A stretch of 42,695 nucleotides of DNA from a virus, in the IMG/VR virus record IMGVR_UViG_3300022837_000018, positions 1-42,695 of that record; one strand, written 5' to 3'. A model generated the notes under the pieces. The model saw nothing but the letters and a program-made list of their open reading frames with translations, searched no databases and had not been told where the DNA came from. This document shows, piece by piece, positions 1 through 8,200 of the stretch. The first letter of the stretch is position 1, and every line of letters begins with the position of its first letter. The translations under genes were made by a program, and so were the position numbers.

Positions 1-2
1 CC

Positions 3-170
3 ATTATTCAGATTGAACAAGCGCATAAAGTGTTGATGAAAAAATCAACTCCTGTTTCAGACAAGCAGCAAGCTAAGAAGCTGTTTGAAGCTGAGGCAAA
101 GAAGAAGTTTGGCAATGTCTCGGTGCAGGTGAAAAAAGCCCTGTTTCAGGGAAAGGATATTAAAGTTTGA
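3..170 (+). CDS. C-terminal end of a lysine-rich protein (partial)
   Basis: An open frame enters from the left edge and stops at TGA 168-170, giving at least 55 residues. The peptide is rich in Lys, Gln and Glu and ends in KALFQGKDIKV, with helical spacing and no cysteines. No start codon or family can be assigned because the gene begins outside the window. It runs in the same direction as the small genes that follow but is separated from them by about 210 bases, so it may belong to a different transcript. It could be a phage gene or flanking host DNA if this is a prophage. Confidence 0.45.
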   Translation: MIQIEQAHKVLMKKSTPVSDKQQAKKLFEAEAKKKFGNVSVQVKKALFQGKDIKV

Positions 171-271
171 GTCATAGTTGTTTAAATCACCTTTTAAACG
201 GTTATTTTGGGTTTTTTGATTAGTTCGCAAGTGTCTTACAGTTGCAAATTTACCCACTCGTGCATACTCGT

Positions 272-324
272 ACCGGATAAGATGGTGGAATAATTCGGTG
301 TTTAAGACGATCCACCTATCGGGT
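272..324. repeat. Imperfect inverted repeat in the leader before the NinB-like gene
   Basis: ACCGGATA (272-279) plus GGTGGA (284-289) can pair with TCCACC (311-316) plus TATCGGGT (317-324), leaving a four-base bulge and a 21-base loop. A run of T follows (325-328), so a terminator for the upstream gene is possible. A direct repeat ACTCGT at 256-261 and 266-271 lies just before it. The rest of the 171-380 gap shows no gene or clear promoter. Confidence 0.4.
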
Positions 325-380
325 TTTTAGCAGTACCCAGTCTTTGACCGTTTGATTTTAAAGTGCCATGCAGATAAACA

Positions 381-791
381 ATGCTTCTTGATACCTCCAA
401 TTCCTTAGATGCAAAGAAGGCACAAGCCTATCTGGATAAACTTATAGAGAAAGGAGATCAAATTGAGATCCGAAAGATCATCAAGCAGCGAACAGTTCGG
501 CAAAACAGCTACCTACATTGTTGCCTGACTATGTTCTGTAATGAAACAGGCTACACGATTGACGAAGCAAAGGAACTGTTTTCTATGCAACTGCCGGACA
601 TCATGCGTTATGAGAAGAACGGAATCAACTTCCGTAAGTCCACTGCCGATATGGACACAAAGGATATGGGAACTCTGATTGATAAAATACGGGAAATGGC
701 CTTGGATAACCTTGGGTTGTATATTCCCGATTCGCAGGAATACCTGATCCATAAATTTCAGATTGAAAAAGAGCTGAGCTGGGTAAAATAA
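381..791 (+). CDS. NinB-like recombination-associated protein
   Basis: This 136-residue protein has the pattern of a group common in Bacteroidota phages and related to lambda NinB/RecA-ORF-like recombination mediators. It has an N-terminal helix-rich part (LDKLIEKGDQIEIRKI), the signature RTVRQNSYLH near residues 38-47, then a GYTIDEAKELF helix and a conserved end with LYIPDSQEYL. NinB-type proteins bind single-stranded DNA and help the phage recombination pathway; that role is inferred here. The start is preceded by A-rich sequence (cagataaaca), typical of the phylum. The last 38 codons reappear in the gene at 1744. Unlike the other recombination genes, which are near 37 kb on the minus strand, it lies alone on the plus strand. 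Function is a family-level inference. Confidence 0.6.
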   Translation: MLLDTSNSLDAKKAQAYLDKLIEKGDQIEIRKIIKQRTVRQNSYLHCCLTMFCNETGYTIDEAKELFSMQLPDIMRYEKNGINFRKSTADMDTKDMGTLIDKIREMALDNLGLYIPDSQEYLIHKFQIEKELSWVK

Positions 792-846
792 ACCACCATA
801 ATAATTGTAAAGTCTAAACTTTCGGAGTGGTTGGTAAAATAGCAGC

Positions 847-905
847 TAACGTCTAGTATAAGAAGCGTTGAGAGGCACGAACAATGATTTTTATACATTG
901 TTACC
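847..905. repeat. attC-like imperfect hairpin A
   Basis: TAAC (847-850) pairs with GTTA (900-903). Inside, AGTATAAGAA and GCGTTG face CAATG and TTTTTATAC across a loop of about ten bases, with mismatches and bulges. The overall plan, a long imperfect stem bounded by TAAC...GTTA and lying between single small genes, resembles integron attC sites and related Bacteroidota intergenic repeats. It separates the NinB-like gene from the membrane gene at 981. Confidence 0.45.
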
Positions 906-980
906 TGTTTTTTAAAAGGCGCGGTTTTGCAAAAACCAAATACATAAAGAGAATAAATATTAACAATTAAAAACAAAATT

Positions 981-1343
981 ATGATTATTACAATTATTTT
1001 ACTATTACTTACTGGATTCGGAATATACCTATCAATAGAAAGTTATGATTACGATATACTTGGTCGTGTTATGGCTTTCATATTTGGTATATGGCTTTTA
1101 TTAAGTTCTTATTGTTTGTTGACTGTAAGTTACCATCACGAATTATTTGTTGTTAAAAGAGATGCGTTTGAAAACACTTTAAAAAACGTTAGAAAAAACG
1201 GCAATGAATACGAAACATTTGCAATAGCGACAGAGGTTGCTAAATGGAACACCAGACTTGCAGAAGATAAATATGATAACACTACTTGGTTTTATGACCA
1301 ATACATTGACGACAGAATTAACACACTTGAGCCGATTGAGTAA
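981..1343 (+). CDS. Small membrane protein, unknown function
   Basis: A 120-residue protein with two hydrophobic stretches at the N-terminus, about residues 2-20 (IITIILLLLTGFGIYLSI) and 30-50 (VMAFIFGIWLLLSSYCLL), followed by about 70 polar residues that end in an acidic tail. This suggests a two-pass inner-membrane hairpin with a cytoplasmic or periplasmic soluble domain. The start is preceded by the A-rich string aattaaaaacaaaatt. It is flanked on both sides by attC-like hairpins and its AT content looks higher than that of its phage neighbours, which fits an acquired cassette. I do not recognise a family. Confidence 0.65.
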   Translation: MIITIILLLLTGFGIYLSIESYDYDILGRVMAFIFGIWLLLSSYCLLTVSYHHELFVVKRDAFENTLKNVRKNGNEYETFAIATEVAKWNTRLAEDKYDNTTWFYDQYIDDRINTLEPIE

Positions 1344-1361
1344 GTCGCCTTTTTAATTACA

Positions 1362-1414
1362 GGTAACGGTGGTAATATGAGCCGTTTTTTCTATGGCTTT
1401 TATACCGTGTTATC
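1362..1414. repeat. attC-like imperfect hairpin B
   Basis: GGTAACGGTGGTAATATGAGCC (two blocks, 1362-1383) faces GGCTTTTATACCGTGTTATC (1395-1414) around an 11-base loop. The structure is bounded by TAAC and GTTA, as in hairpin A. A near-direct repeat (TCGCCTTTTTAATTA at 1345 and TCGCCTTTTATTAAT at 1413) brackets it. Confidence 0.5.
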
Positions 1415-1444
1415 GCCTTTTATTAATCTTAAATAAATATCAAA

Positions 1445-1672
1445 ATGAAAACAAAATTAAAATGCTCAAATGGATGGGTAAAAATCGAAAGAATAATTGA
1501 TGAAGAAGAAAAAGAATCAGTTAAATTAACTACTAATATGGATGATGAGGGAGAGCTTGCATTAACACTAAGTTACGACTGTGAAAATAAAGCGAACACT
1601 TCATTTGATAACTTATCAAAATCAAAACCAGACGAATTGCAATCGGGAATATTGAAAATGCTCGGTCTTTAA
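1445..1672 (+). CDS. Small hypothetical protein
   Basis: A 75-residue acidic protein with a probable beta-rich N-terminal half (LKCSNGWVKIERI, then alternating polar and hydrophobic residues) and a short helical C-terminus. There is no signal peptide, membrane segment or metal motif. The start follows the A/T-rich leader cttaaataaatatcaaa. It stands alone between two structured intergenic repeats, like the gene before it. I do not recognise the family. Coding is supported by reasonable amino acid composition and a good start context only. Confidence 0.55.
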   Translation: MKTKLKCSNGWVKIERIIDEEEKESVKLTTNMDDEGELALTLSYDCENKANTSFDNLSKSKPDELQSGILKMLGL

Positions 1673-1678
1673 TTGGCA

Positions 1679-1718
1679 ATAACGTTTTGCAGCTAAACGA
1701 GGTGGCGTATTCCGCCAC
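1679..1718. repeat. Structured intergenic element C
   Basis: TAACG (1680-1684) is followed by GTTTTGCAGCTAAACG and a perfect stem GTGGCG (1702-1707) / CGCCAC (1713-1718) with a five-base loop. It is shorter than hairpins A and B and lacks a closing GTTA, but it sits in the same position, directly between two small genes. Confidence 0.4.
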
Positions 1719-1743
1719 AAAACTTAATTAAAAGAACGAAATT

Positions 1744-1962
1744 ATGAATACAGATAAAACTTCATTAGAAAACGAAATCCAGCCATCTATTTTAGGTGCT
1801 GTTAGCACTCGTACTTTCCATTTCTCTGATTGGGTAGATGGTAACTTGATTGATAAAATACGGGAAATTGCCTTGCATAATCTTGGTCTTTACATTCCCG
1901 ATTCAGAAGAGTATTTGATTAACAAGTTTCAGATTGAAAAAGAGTTGAGCTGGGTGAAATAA
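1744..1962 (+). CDS. Chimeric small ORF carrying a duplicated NinB-like C-terminus
   Basis: A 72-residue ORF. Residues 35-72 match the last 38 residues of the NinB-like protein at 381 with only four substitutions (M/I, D/H, Q/E, H/N), and both genes end in KELSWVK. Many third-position differences separate the DNA copies (675-791 versus 1846-1962), so the protein sequence has been kept while the DNA drifted. The first 34 residues (MNTDKTSLENEIQPSILG...) have no counterpart in the parent gene and I do not recognise them. It lacks the RTVRQNSYLH core. It could be a remnant of a second NinB-like gene or a small functional product. Confidence 0.5.
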   Translation: MNTDKTSLENEIQPSILGAVSTRTFHFSDWVDGNLIDKIREIALHNLGLYIPDSEEYLINKFQIEKELSWVK

Positions 1963-1968
1963 ACTACT

Positions 1969-2172
1969 ATGAAAGACAAAAAAGTAGCCAATATTCTAGC
2001 ATGTCACAAAGCTGGAAGAATCGAGTCCAAAGAGGCAATTGATCAGATTGCTACCGTGTACGGTGAAGTAGCCTATGCAAAGCAAATCAAAGATCCGCAC
2101 GGGTGCTTAGATTATAGTCAAGGATATCTCCGATGTGATTGGCAGTGTGTGACGTGTAGGGAGATTGAGTAA
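1969..2172 (+). CDS. Small cysteine-containing hypothetical protein
   Basis: A 67-residue protein beginning six bases after the previous stop. It contains five cysteines, with a C-terminal CDWQCVTCREIE cluster preceded by CLDYSQGYLRC, which could bind a metal such as zinc. The first 40 residues are helical and mixed in charge. No known family is recognised. Tight spacing suggests co-translation with the chimeric ORF at 1744. Confidence 0.55.
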   Translation: MKDKKVANILACHKAGRIESKEAIDQIATVYGEVAYAKQIKDPHGCLDYSQGYLRCDWQCVTCREIE

Positions 2173-2211
2173 CACCTTTTAAAATCATAGATCACAACTA
2201 AAACTATTATA

Positions 2212-2490
2212 ATGGTATCGCAAGCACAACTAAAAGAAGTAAAGCATCTATTCGATCACAATGTAAGTTACAACAAGATAAGTGAAAAGACTGGGCTTAC
2301 GCTTGCTCAGATTTGGCATCTCATTAAAAAAAGGCTCAGAACTGGGAGATACGATTGCAGCAAGTTCACGTCGGCTGAATTGGCTACGATTAAGAAGCTA
2401 AAATCAGAGGGTAAAAACTCAGCGGAGATTGGGATCAAAATGGGGTATAGCTCCAGCAAGGTAAAGTATCAGTTACTGAAATTAATTTAA
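2212..2490 (+). CDS. Small double helix-turn-helix DNA-binding protein
   Basis: A 92-residue protein made of two helix-turn-helix-like units. The first, about residues 6-35, contains VSYNKISEKTGLTLAQIWHL. The second, about residues 52-90, contains KNSAEIGIKMGYSSSKVKYQ. This layout resembles small resolvase-tail or MerR/sigma-like recognition modules and points to sequence-specific DNA binding. It probably acts as a regulator of the local plus-strand genes or as a DNA-binding accessory factor; its target is not evident. The start codon follows an A-rich stretch (aactaaaactattata). The next gene starts two bases after its stop. Confidence 0.6.
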   Translation: MVSQAQLKEVKHLFDHNVSYNKISEKTGLTLAQIWHLIKKRLRTGRYDCSKFTSAELATIKKLKSEGKNSAEIGIKMGYSSSKVKYQLLKLI

Positions 2491-2492
2491 TT

Positions 2493-2696
2493 ATGGCAAT
2501 ATTTGAAACAGTAGAAGTAGGAAAGATTGCATTAATCCAACAAACCGAAGAAGGTAGAATTTTACAGATTGGTTTAACTCCAGAGCAAAGCGATACGTTG
2601 CAGTTATTTTTAGCAATGCTATCTAAAAATAGTAAACTAATACGGATGTCAGAAGAACACGACTTAGTACTAAAATCGTCTTTAAAAACAAAATAA
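2493..2696 (+). CDS. Small hypothetical protein, last gene of the left cluster
   Basis: A 67-residue soluble protein starting two bases after the HTH gene stop, hence almost certainly co-translated with it. It has a beta-strand-like N-terminus (FETVEVGKIALIQQT) and a helical Leu-rich middle (LTPEQSDTLQLFLAMLSK). No family recognised. A perfect bidirectional terminator begins five bases after its stop codon. Confidence 0.6.
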   Translation: MAIFETVEVGKIALIQQTEEGRILQIGLTPEQSDTLQLFLAMLSKNSKLIRMSEEHDLVLKSSLKTK

Positions 2697-2701
2697 AAAC
2701 C

Positions 2702-2735
2702 AAAAACCCGATCCATTAAGTTAGATCGGGTTTTT
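2702..2735. terminator. Bidirectional intrinsic terminator
   Basis: A perfect 12-bp stem, AAAAACCCGATC (2702-2713) and GATCGGGTTTTT (2724-2735), with a 10-base loop. It has A-runs on the left and T-runs on the right, so it can end transcription from both strands. It lies between convergent genes ending at 2696 (+) and 2811 (-). The remaining bases to 2810 hold no feature I can identify. Confidence 0.9.
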
Positions 2736-2810
2736 ATACGAATTCATCGTTTGCGCTGTTCTTTGGGTAGCGTATGAATTACTGTTACGTAAATATAGAG
2801 ATTTTCCTGA

Positions 2811-3083
2811 CTACTTCTTCTTAATCGATGAAATAGCCTGTTTGGTAGGCCCTACCCTCTTTGGTGCAGACGCCTTTGTCATATTGGGCACTTTTCCGTA
2901 CGGATACGCTTGAGGCTTAACCTTATGAAACTTAGGGCCATCATGGGGACTCAAATGATAATTAGGCTGTAAGTTGACTGGCTTCTTCTTTGCCTTGGAT
3001 GCCATGGAAGTAGAATCACCCCCCGTATTGGTGTTTTTTGTTTTCATCATCAATTTTCCTGATGTTTCTTGTTTCTTTTTCAT
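2811..3083 (-). CDS. Small highly basic protein downstream of the portal
   Basis: A 90-residue protein with about one quarter lysine, plus proline, glycine and histidine in the middle (NYHLSPHDGPKFHKVKP) and a KKK C-terminus. It has few hydrophobic residues and no predicted fold motif, so it is probably unstructured and able to bind nucleic acid or an acidic protein. It is the last gene of the minus-strand late operon, starting 12 bases after the portal stop, which suggests a head-assembly or DNA-associated virion role. That role is inferred from position only. Confidence 0.55.
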   Translation of the reverse strand: MKKKQETSGKLMMKTKNTNTGGDSTSMASKAKKKPVNLQPNYHLSPHDGPKFHKVKPQAYPYGKVPNMTKASAPKRVGPTKQAISSIKKK

Positions 3084-3095
3084 CGTATATAAATT

Positions 3096-5153
3096 TTAGT
3101 TTAGTTGTAATCCCTGTGCTTTTCCTCCCGGCATACCCATCTGTTGTTGAAGGGCTGCCATCCCTTCAGGGTTAGCCTCGGTAGGCATTCCCTGTGCTGC
3201 TGCCATTTGCTGCGCCTGTTCCAATTCCTGCTGCTTGCGATTGATCGTCTCACTGAGCTTGTCTGCAAACGGCATAGAGGTCAATTCGGTGAATATACCT
3301 AAATCAATCAATCCCTGATCAAGAAACTTCAATAGCACATCATCCTGAATCTGTCGCATTACCGGAGTGTTGGTAGCCCGGCCCATGCTAATCATTACAT
3401 CTAGGTCACGGCCTTTCGCTGCTTCGTAATACTGAATGTCATCGCTGTAGTCCTTACCTATGACCTGAATATTTCGATCATCGGTGTAAAACTGCTGAAT
3501 AGTCTTTACTGCTTTCAAGTCTCGCTTGCTTCTGCGCTGAAAGAAGAATTCAAAATACACTCGGTTGTTAATTTGGGCATTACTGGTCTGTAGTTGATAC
3601 ATTCCCAATGGAGTACCCGAACTTGCTTTCTGTCCCTGTATCGCACTGGTGACCCCTGAAATCTGCTCCAATAAGCTCATTTGTGTCTGCAAGAGTTCAA
3701 TTACCCCAATGTTTATGTTTTTGGCTGACATCTCCTCCGGCTTCAGTCCCCTTGGGTTTTTCTGAGCATTTGCACTGTATGGTACAACTCCGTCTGACTT
3801 GCTTATTTCATTGGCATAATCATCATTGGTCCATCCGTCTGCCCGTGCTTCTTCAGGTAGCAACAAGGCCCCTTTAGAACTGGATCCGATAATTTTGTCC
3901 AAGGAGGTCAGCAATCGGTTGATCTGAATCTGCTGATCCAGGATGTCATAGGCAAAACCCCAGATATTGCCATCCACCAAAGGATATAGCCCCAACGTGT
4001 ACGGACTCTGCTCATGCTCGTATGGTGTCTCTCCGTGCATCAGGATATCGCCATTGTCTGTCAAGAACCAGAAATGAAACACATCCTCGTATCTCATTTC
4101 GTAATCCAAATAAGGAATGTTTTCTTCCGGTACCCCTTGCGCTGAAAATTGCTCGTATCGCTGATTGTTGATTTCTTCCAGTTCCTCTGCGTCCATTTCG
4201 GATTGATAGGCTCTGCCTGACATGGGATCTGTTACAATCATCAAATACGTGCTAATCTCCTGCCAACATTCAATGACTCGGCACATATCATTGTCTCTGG
4301 GGACATAGAAGTCCACGTTGTCAATCATATCTGAATCCTGGCTCTGTGATTGATAGTGATTGCCTCTTTTACTTTGACTTGCCTTGCCGTACCATTGCTC
4401 AATAAGCTGCTTGTCGGCTTCATTTTTGGCAAAAGTTCCAACAACCTTGCTCAGAGGCACATCGTGAATCTCTCCTATGAAATTCAGTTCCTTCAATCGT
4501 ACATCTTTAATGCCTGTATTAAAAAACATCAATGCAGGATGCACGGAATCTATGATTAAATCGTCCCTGTTTTTATCCTTATGGTAGCCATAGTGGGTTT
4601 TCCAGCCAAAGGCACCTGAAATAAAGAACTCTTCAATCACGCTCACGTCAAGCATGTGTGTGTCGTTGAGCTGAAGTGCTGCCTCTAGCGTCTTGGACAT
4701 CATTTCTGATATCTTCTGATCTTCCCTGTTCCGTGCTACTACAATGGATTTAAAATCATTCTCAATGAACTGGCCTAACAGGTTCTTAATATGCTGCCGA
4801 ATCATGTTCTGTTTGATTGGAATCATGTTCTGCTTGCGGATATAGGCATCCATGGTGATAGTCCCACCCGTGTCAGGATCTATCATGGTGTCATTCCAGT
4901 GATCGCCAATGTAGAAGTCACGGCACTTTTTACGCCTGTCTCTGAACGGCCTGAGCTTATCATAGTATAATCGGGCTTGTTCCAGAACATCATCTGCCCT
5001 GCGCTTCATTTCAGGCTCGTTATAGATCAAGGTGGTTGAATTCTTAATCTGATCCTGCGATAAACGCTTTTCCATGTACTGCGAAAAATCAATGTCCTTA
5101 GACTTGTTTCTCAGCAATTCATCGGGGTTAAAATCTACGTTGGTCTTTTTCAT
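3096..5153 (-). CDS. Portal protein (P22-like)
   Basis: A 685-residue protein that fits the size and pattern of podovirus-type portals, which form the dodecameric channel for DNA entry at one capsid vertex. Visible features are an N-terminal helical arm (MKRRADDVLEQARLYYDKLR), a conserved stretch around residues 85-150 with KQNMIRQHIKNLLGQ, a central domain with repeated acidic loops, a helix rich in Gln/Leu near residues 480-520 (LLQTQMSLLEQISGVTSAIQG) typical of the portal barrel, and a Gln/Gly/Pro-rich C-terminal tail. The following giant-gene and terminase neighbours support the call. It lies 131 bases downstream of the giant gene; no small gene or clear promoter is visible in that gap. 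I see no adjacent scaffold or major capsid gene. Confidence 0.8.
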   Translation of the reverse strand: MKKTNVDFNPDELLRNKSKDIDFSQYMEKRLSQDQIKNSTTLIYNEPEMKRRADDVLEQARLYYDKLRPFRDRRKKCRDFYIGDHWNDTMIDPDTGGTITMDAYIRKQNMIPIKQNMIRQHIKNLLGQFIENDFKSIVVARNREDQKISEMMSKTLEAALQLNDTHMLDVSVIEEFFISGAFGWKTHYGYHKDKNRDDLIIDSVHPALMFFNTGIKDVRLKELNFIGEIHDVPLSKVVGTFAKNEADKQLIEQWYGKASQSKRGNHYQSQSQDSDMIDNVDFYVPRDNDMCRVIECWQEISTYLMIVTDPMSGRAYQSEMDAEELEEINNQRYEQFSAQGVPEENIPYLDYEMRYEDVFHFWFLTDNGDILMHGETPYEHEQSPYTLGLYPLVDGNIWGFAYDILDQQIQINRLLTSLDKIIGSSSKGALLLPEEARADGWTNDDYANEISKSDGVVPYSANAQKNPRGLKPEEMSAKNINIGVIELLQTQMSLLEQISGVTSAIQGQKASSGTPLGMYQLQTSNAQINNRVYFEFFFQRRSKRDLKAVKTIQQFYTDDRNIQVIGKDYSDDIQYYEAAKGRDLDVMISMGRATNTPVMRQIQDDVLLKFLDQGLIDLGIFTELTSMPFADKLSETINRKQQELEQAQQMAAAQGMPTEANPEGMAALQQQMGMPGGKAQGLQLN

Positions 5154-5284
5154 CTGCTTTGGCTTTATGGCTTTTGGCCTTTTATTTCAATGGCTGTTTT
5201 TTCTTGTGTTGCCTGATCACTACCCTGATTGCTTGGACTGTTTTTGGTTTATTGCTGTATCTAAGGTATAAGGATTAAAACAAA

Positions 5285-8200
5285 CTACTTCATGTTCAGG
5301 ATTTCTTTGATTGGGTTGGGTCTGTTTTTGTACATCACCTCTCCGTATTTCCTGTTAAATCCTCTCATTATTTTGGTTCGATCTTCATAGAGTTTTTCAA
5401 TATCATCTTTATAAAGCTCCTTATCTGAGGATTTCATCTCCCCAATAAGCTTGTTTAGATCCTTTACCAGCGTCTCATAGCCTTTGTACGTCTCAGACAA
5501 ACCAATCAATCCTTTGTTTTTCTCATAGAATTTGGCTGCATCTTCGCTCAATCCTGCTTCCTGCATCTTTTCAAATGCCTCCACTGCGGTAATAGCCTTG
5601 TCTCTGTTTTCGTAGAAACTTGCTCTTGCTTCAAAGTCTGAACCTGTTTTTTGCACAAACGAACGGACAAAAGGAACCTTTCTGATAAATGGGTCTTCGA
5701 GAATATTCTCTCCGGAGATCACCTCAGCTACGGTGGTAGCGATGTTCTTGGTAAACTGAACAGGACCGCCCAAATACTGCTCCATGCCATATTCCAGCCA
5801 TTCAGGATTTATATCAATTTTCCCTGATACCACTTCATTTCCTCCACTTATCTTGTTCATGAACGTAGTGGACTCCTTGATAAATGGATTCACCCCTTCG
5901 AAATACATTTGACTGTCCGGTAGCTTAAACTGATTGGTGGTGAAGTTCTCTCGGTAGATTGGCCTTCCTGCAAAGTTTCTATTAAATCCAAGGTCTGCCA
6001 ATGGCTGAATTACGGAAGGTGAAGCAAGCATCATCGCCTGTTGGAATCCGTTTTGGTCAGAAGTAAAGTCATATCCTCCGATAGGTGAAAACACGTTTGT
6101 CGATGCGCCTAACATTCCCATAGCCTCCTTTTCAATATCGGATTTACCCATCATTGTTCTGCCTATGGACTCTCCAAAAGCATAAAAGATGTTCAGTCCA
6201 TAAGGCAAAGGAATCTTGATGTAGTCTCCCGGAGTATCACTGAATAGATTTGGAAGGATTACATGGTTTTTCCGCACGTAGTCAGGAATCTTCTCGTAGT
6301 AGCTTCTTCCATCTTCATCCTCCTCATCCAGCATTCCCAACAAAAGAGACTGCATCATTCCTGCCGCCATTATTCCACCTGCATATCCCAAGGCTTTTTT
6401 GGCTGTCTTTGGATTGGTGAAGCTTCTGGCCAATCGCTCTGTACCCTGAACCGAAGCATTGAAGAAAATAAAGATTGTACCCATCACTCCGGATGATCGG
6501 CCTTTCCGGTTGAAGTTTACCGTCAGGTCCTTGGCTTTCGCTGCGGATTGCTGCTTGCTCATTCCCTCCTCTCGCAAGGTTTTGTAGTAGCTGAATCGCA
6601 TGGAGTTTTCCATAGTCTTGTTGTAAATCTCCAATCCCTGCCCGAAAAGCTGTATTGGCTTGATTGCTGCGTTTCCTCCTCTTCTCCAAATCCCTTCCTT
6701 ATCTGCCTTGTCAATCTCTTTTTTGGTCTGGGCAAATACTTCCGCTGCGCTCTGAAGCTCGGTATATCCTGTCAATGCGCCTTCCTCCATGAATTCCCTG
6801 AGCATCTGCCCGTCTTTCCCTGTTGGGTACTCCTCGTTTTTCAGAAATTTACCCAAGGTGATAGCGGACTTGCCCATTTTGCCAATGGTTTTTCTGGCTA
6901 TGGTGGCATCCTGCTCTACCAGGATATTGAACGTGCCAAAACCCACATCACGGATTAAGTTTCTGATTCCGAATTCCGGGCTATACTGCGTGTACATGGA
7001 GGATAGCCATCGGGTGTATGGGCGAAGCTTTTCGAAGAATCCCGGTACCTGATCCTGATTCATGTTCTTGATCGTAGGCACAATGCCGTATTTGGCTGCT
7101 TTCGGGTCGTTGTAGTTTACATCCTTGAACTCGATGAATACTTTCTTGCCCTTTACCATGACATCCAATACCGCAACCTGATCACCCTGCTGCTGTACAT
7201 GGCGATGAACTGCCGGGTCAAAACTTCGCATGGCATCCCCATTGGCCATCTGCGCGGCTGTGGGCTTGTTCATGGTTTCTATCCAGATATCGTTTCCGTT
7301 TTCGTCTTTGCTTTTGGTGTTCAGGTAAAAGGCATTTCGGATGAAGTACCTGCCCGGATCTACATTCTCCTTGACAAATTCCAGTACGGATTGCTTGGTT
7401 CGGTTCTTTTCCCCTCGCATGATGGCTTCCTGGGCTGCTGTAAACAGGAACGGCAATGGATCTGCGGACTCGGAGGTTCTTCCCTTGGCACTCATCAGCA
7501 AAGTGTAAACCTTGTCATTGGTGCTTTCCATACCACTCCAATCGGTCAATGGAACGTAATTCTCATATCGGGTCATCAGATCATCAAAGGTTTCCTTGGT
7601 GATCATTCCTGACTGATAGCGTTCCATGCTGGTGTAGTGCGAAATCGCCCGTACCTGCTGATTGAGCTGATCGACCATGGCCTTGTCCACGGAGGTTTCA
7701 AATGCTGCGATTCCGTCTGCGGCTTCTTCATCGGTCATTCCGGTAGGCCATTTGTCGTCCGTTGGGATTTCCTTGCCCAGTTGGGTATATTCTTCTATGA
7801 AATACGCCTTTCGCTCGCCATGGTGCTTGAATTTGAGGTAATTGGAGATATCCTCCGGGGTCAATCCTGTGGCGTTCTTAATTTTGTTGGCTGTTTTGAT
7901 CAATGGATTCCAAAGGTCTTTCTTGAAAACCCGTGCCTTCTCCAGAGTTTTGCCCGAAGCAAGGTTTTCTTTGGTGTAGAAATCCGCTGCGTCTGATACG
8001 TTTCCGTTGGTCTTGGACTGGATAAGCTTCTTGGATCGGATCATCCGGTCCTGAAGTGGCTCGATTACCTTTCGCTCAAACCAAGATAGCTTGGCCTCAT
8101 TGAAGTTTCTGACATTGATTGCTGTGAAATCCGCTTGGGTAGATCCGACTTTCATAAACCGGATATCACTGTTCTCCCCGTCAAAGGCTCCGGAGTTCCC

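Noticed and set aside
6324-6689. 121-codon minus-strand ORF in another frame under the LPD38-like part of the giant gene
   Set aside because: The giant frame here is a clear conserved domain, and the alternative product is Arg/Gly/Gln-rich with no fold pattern.
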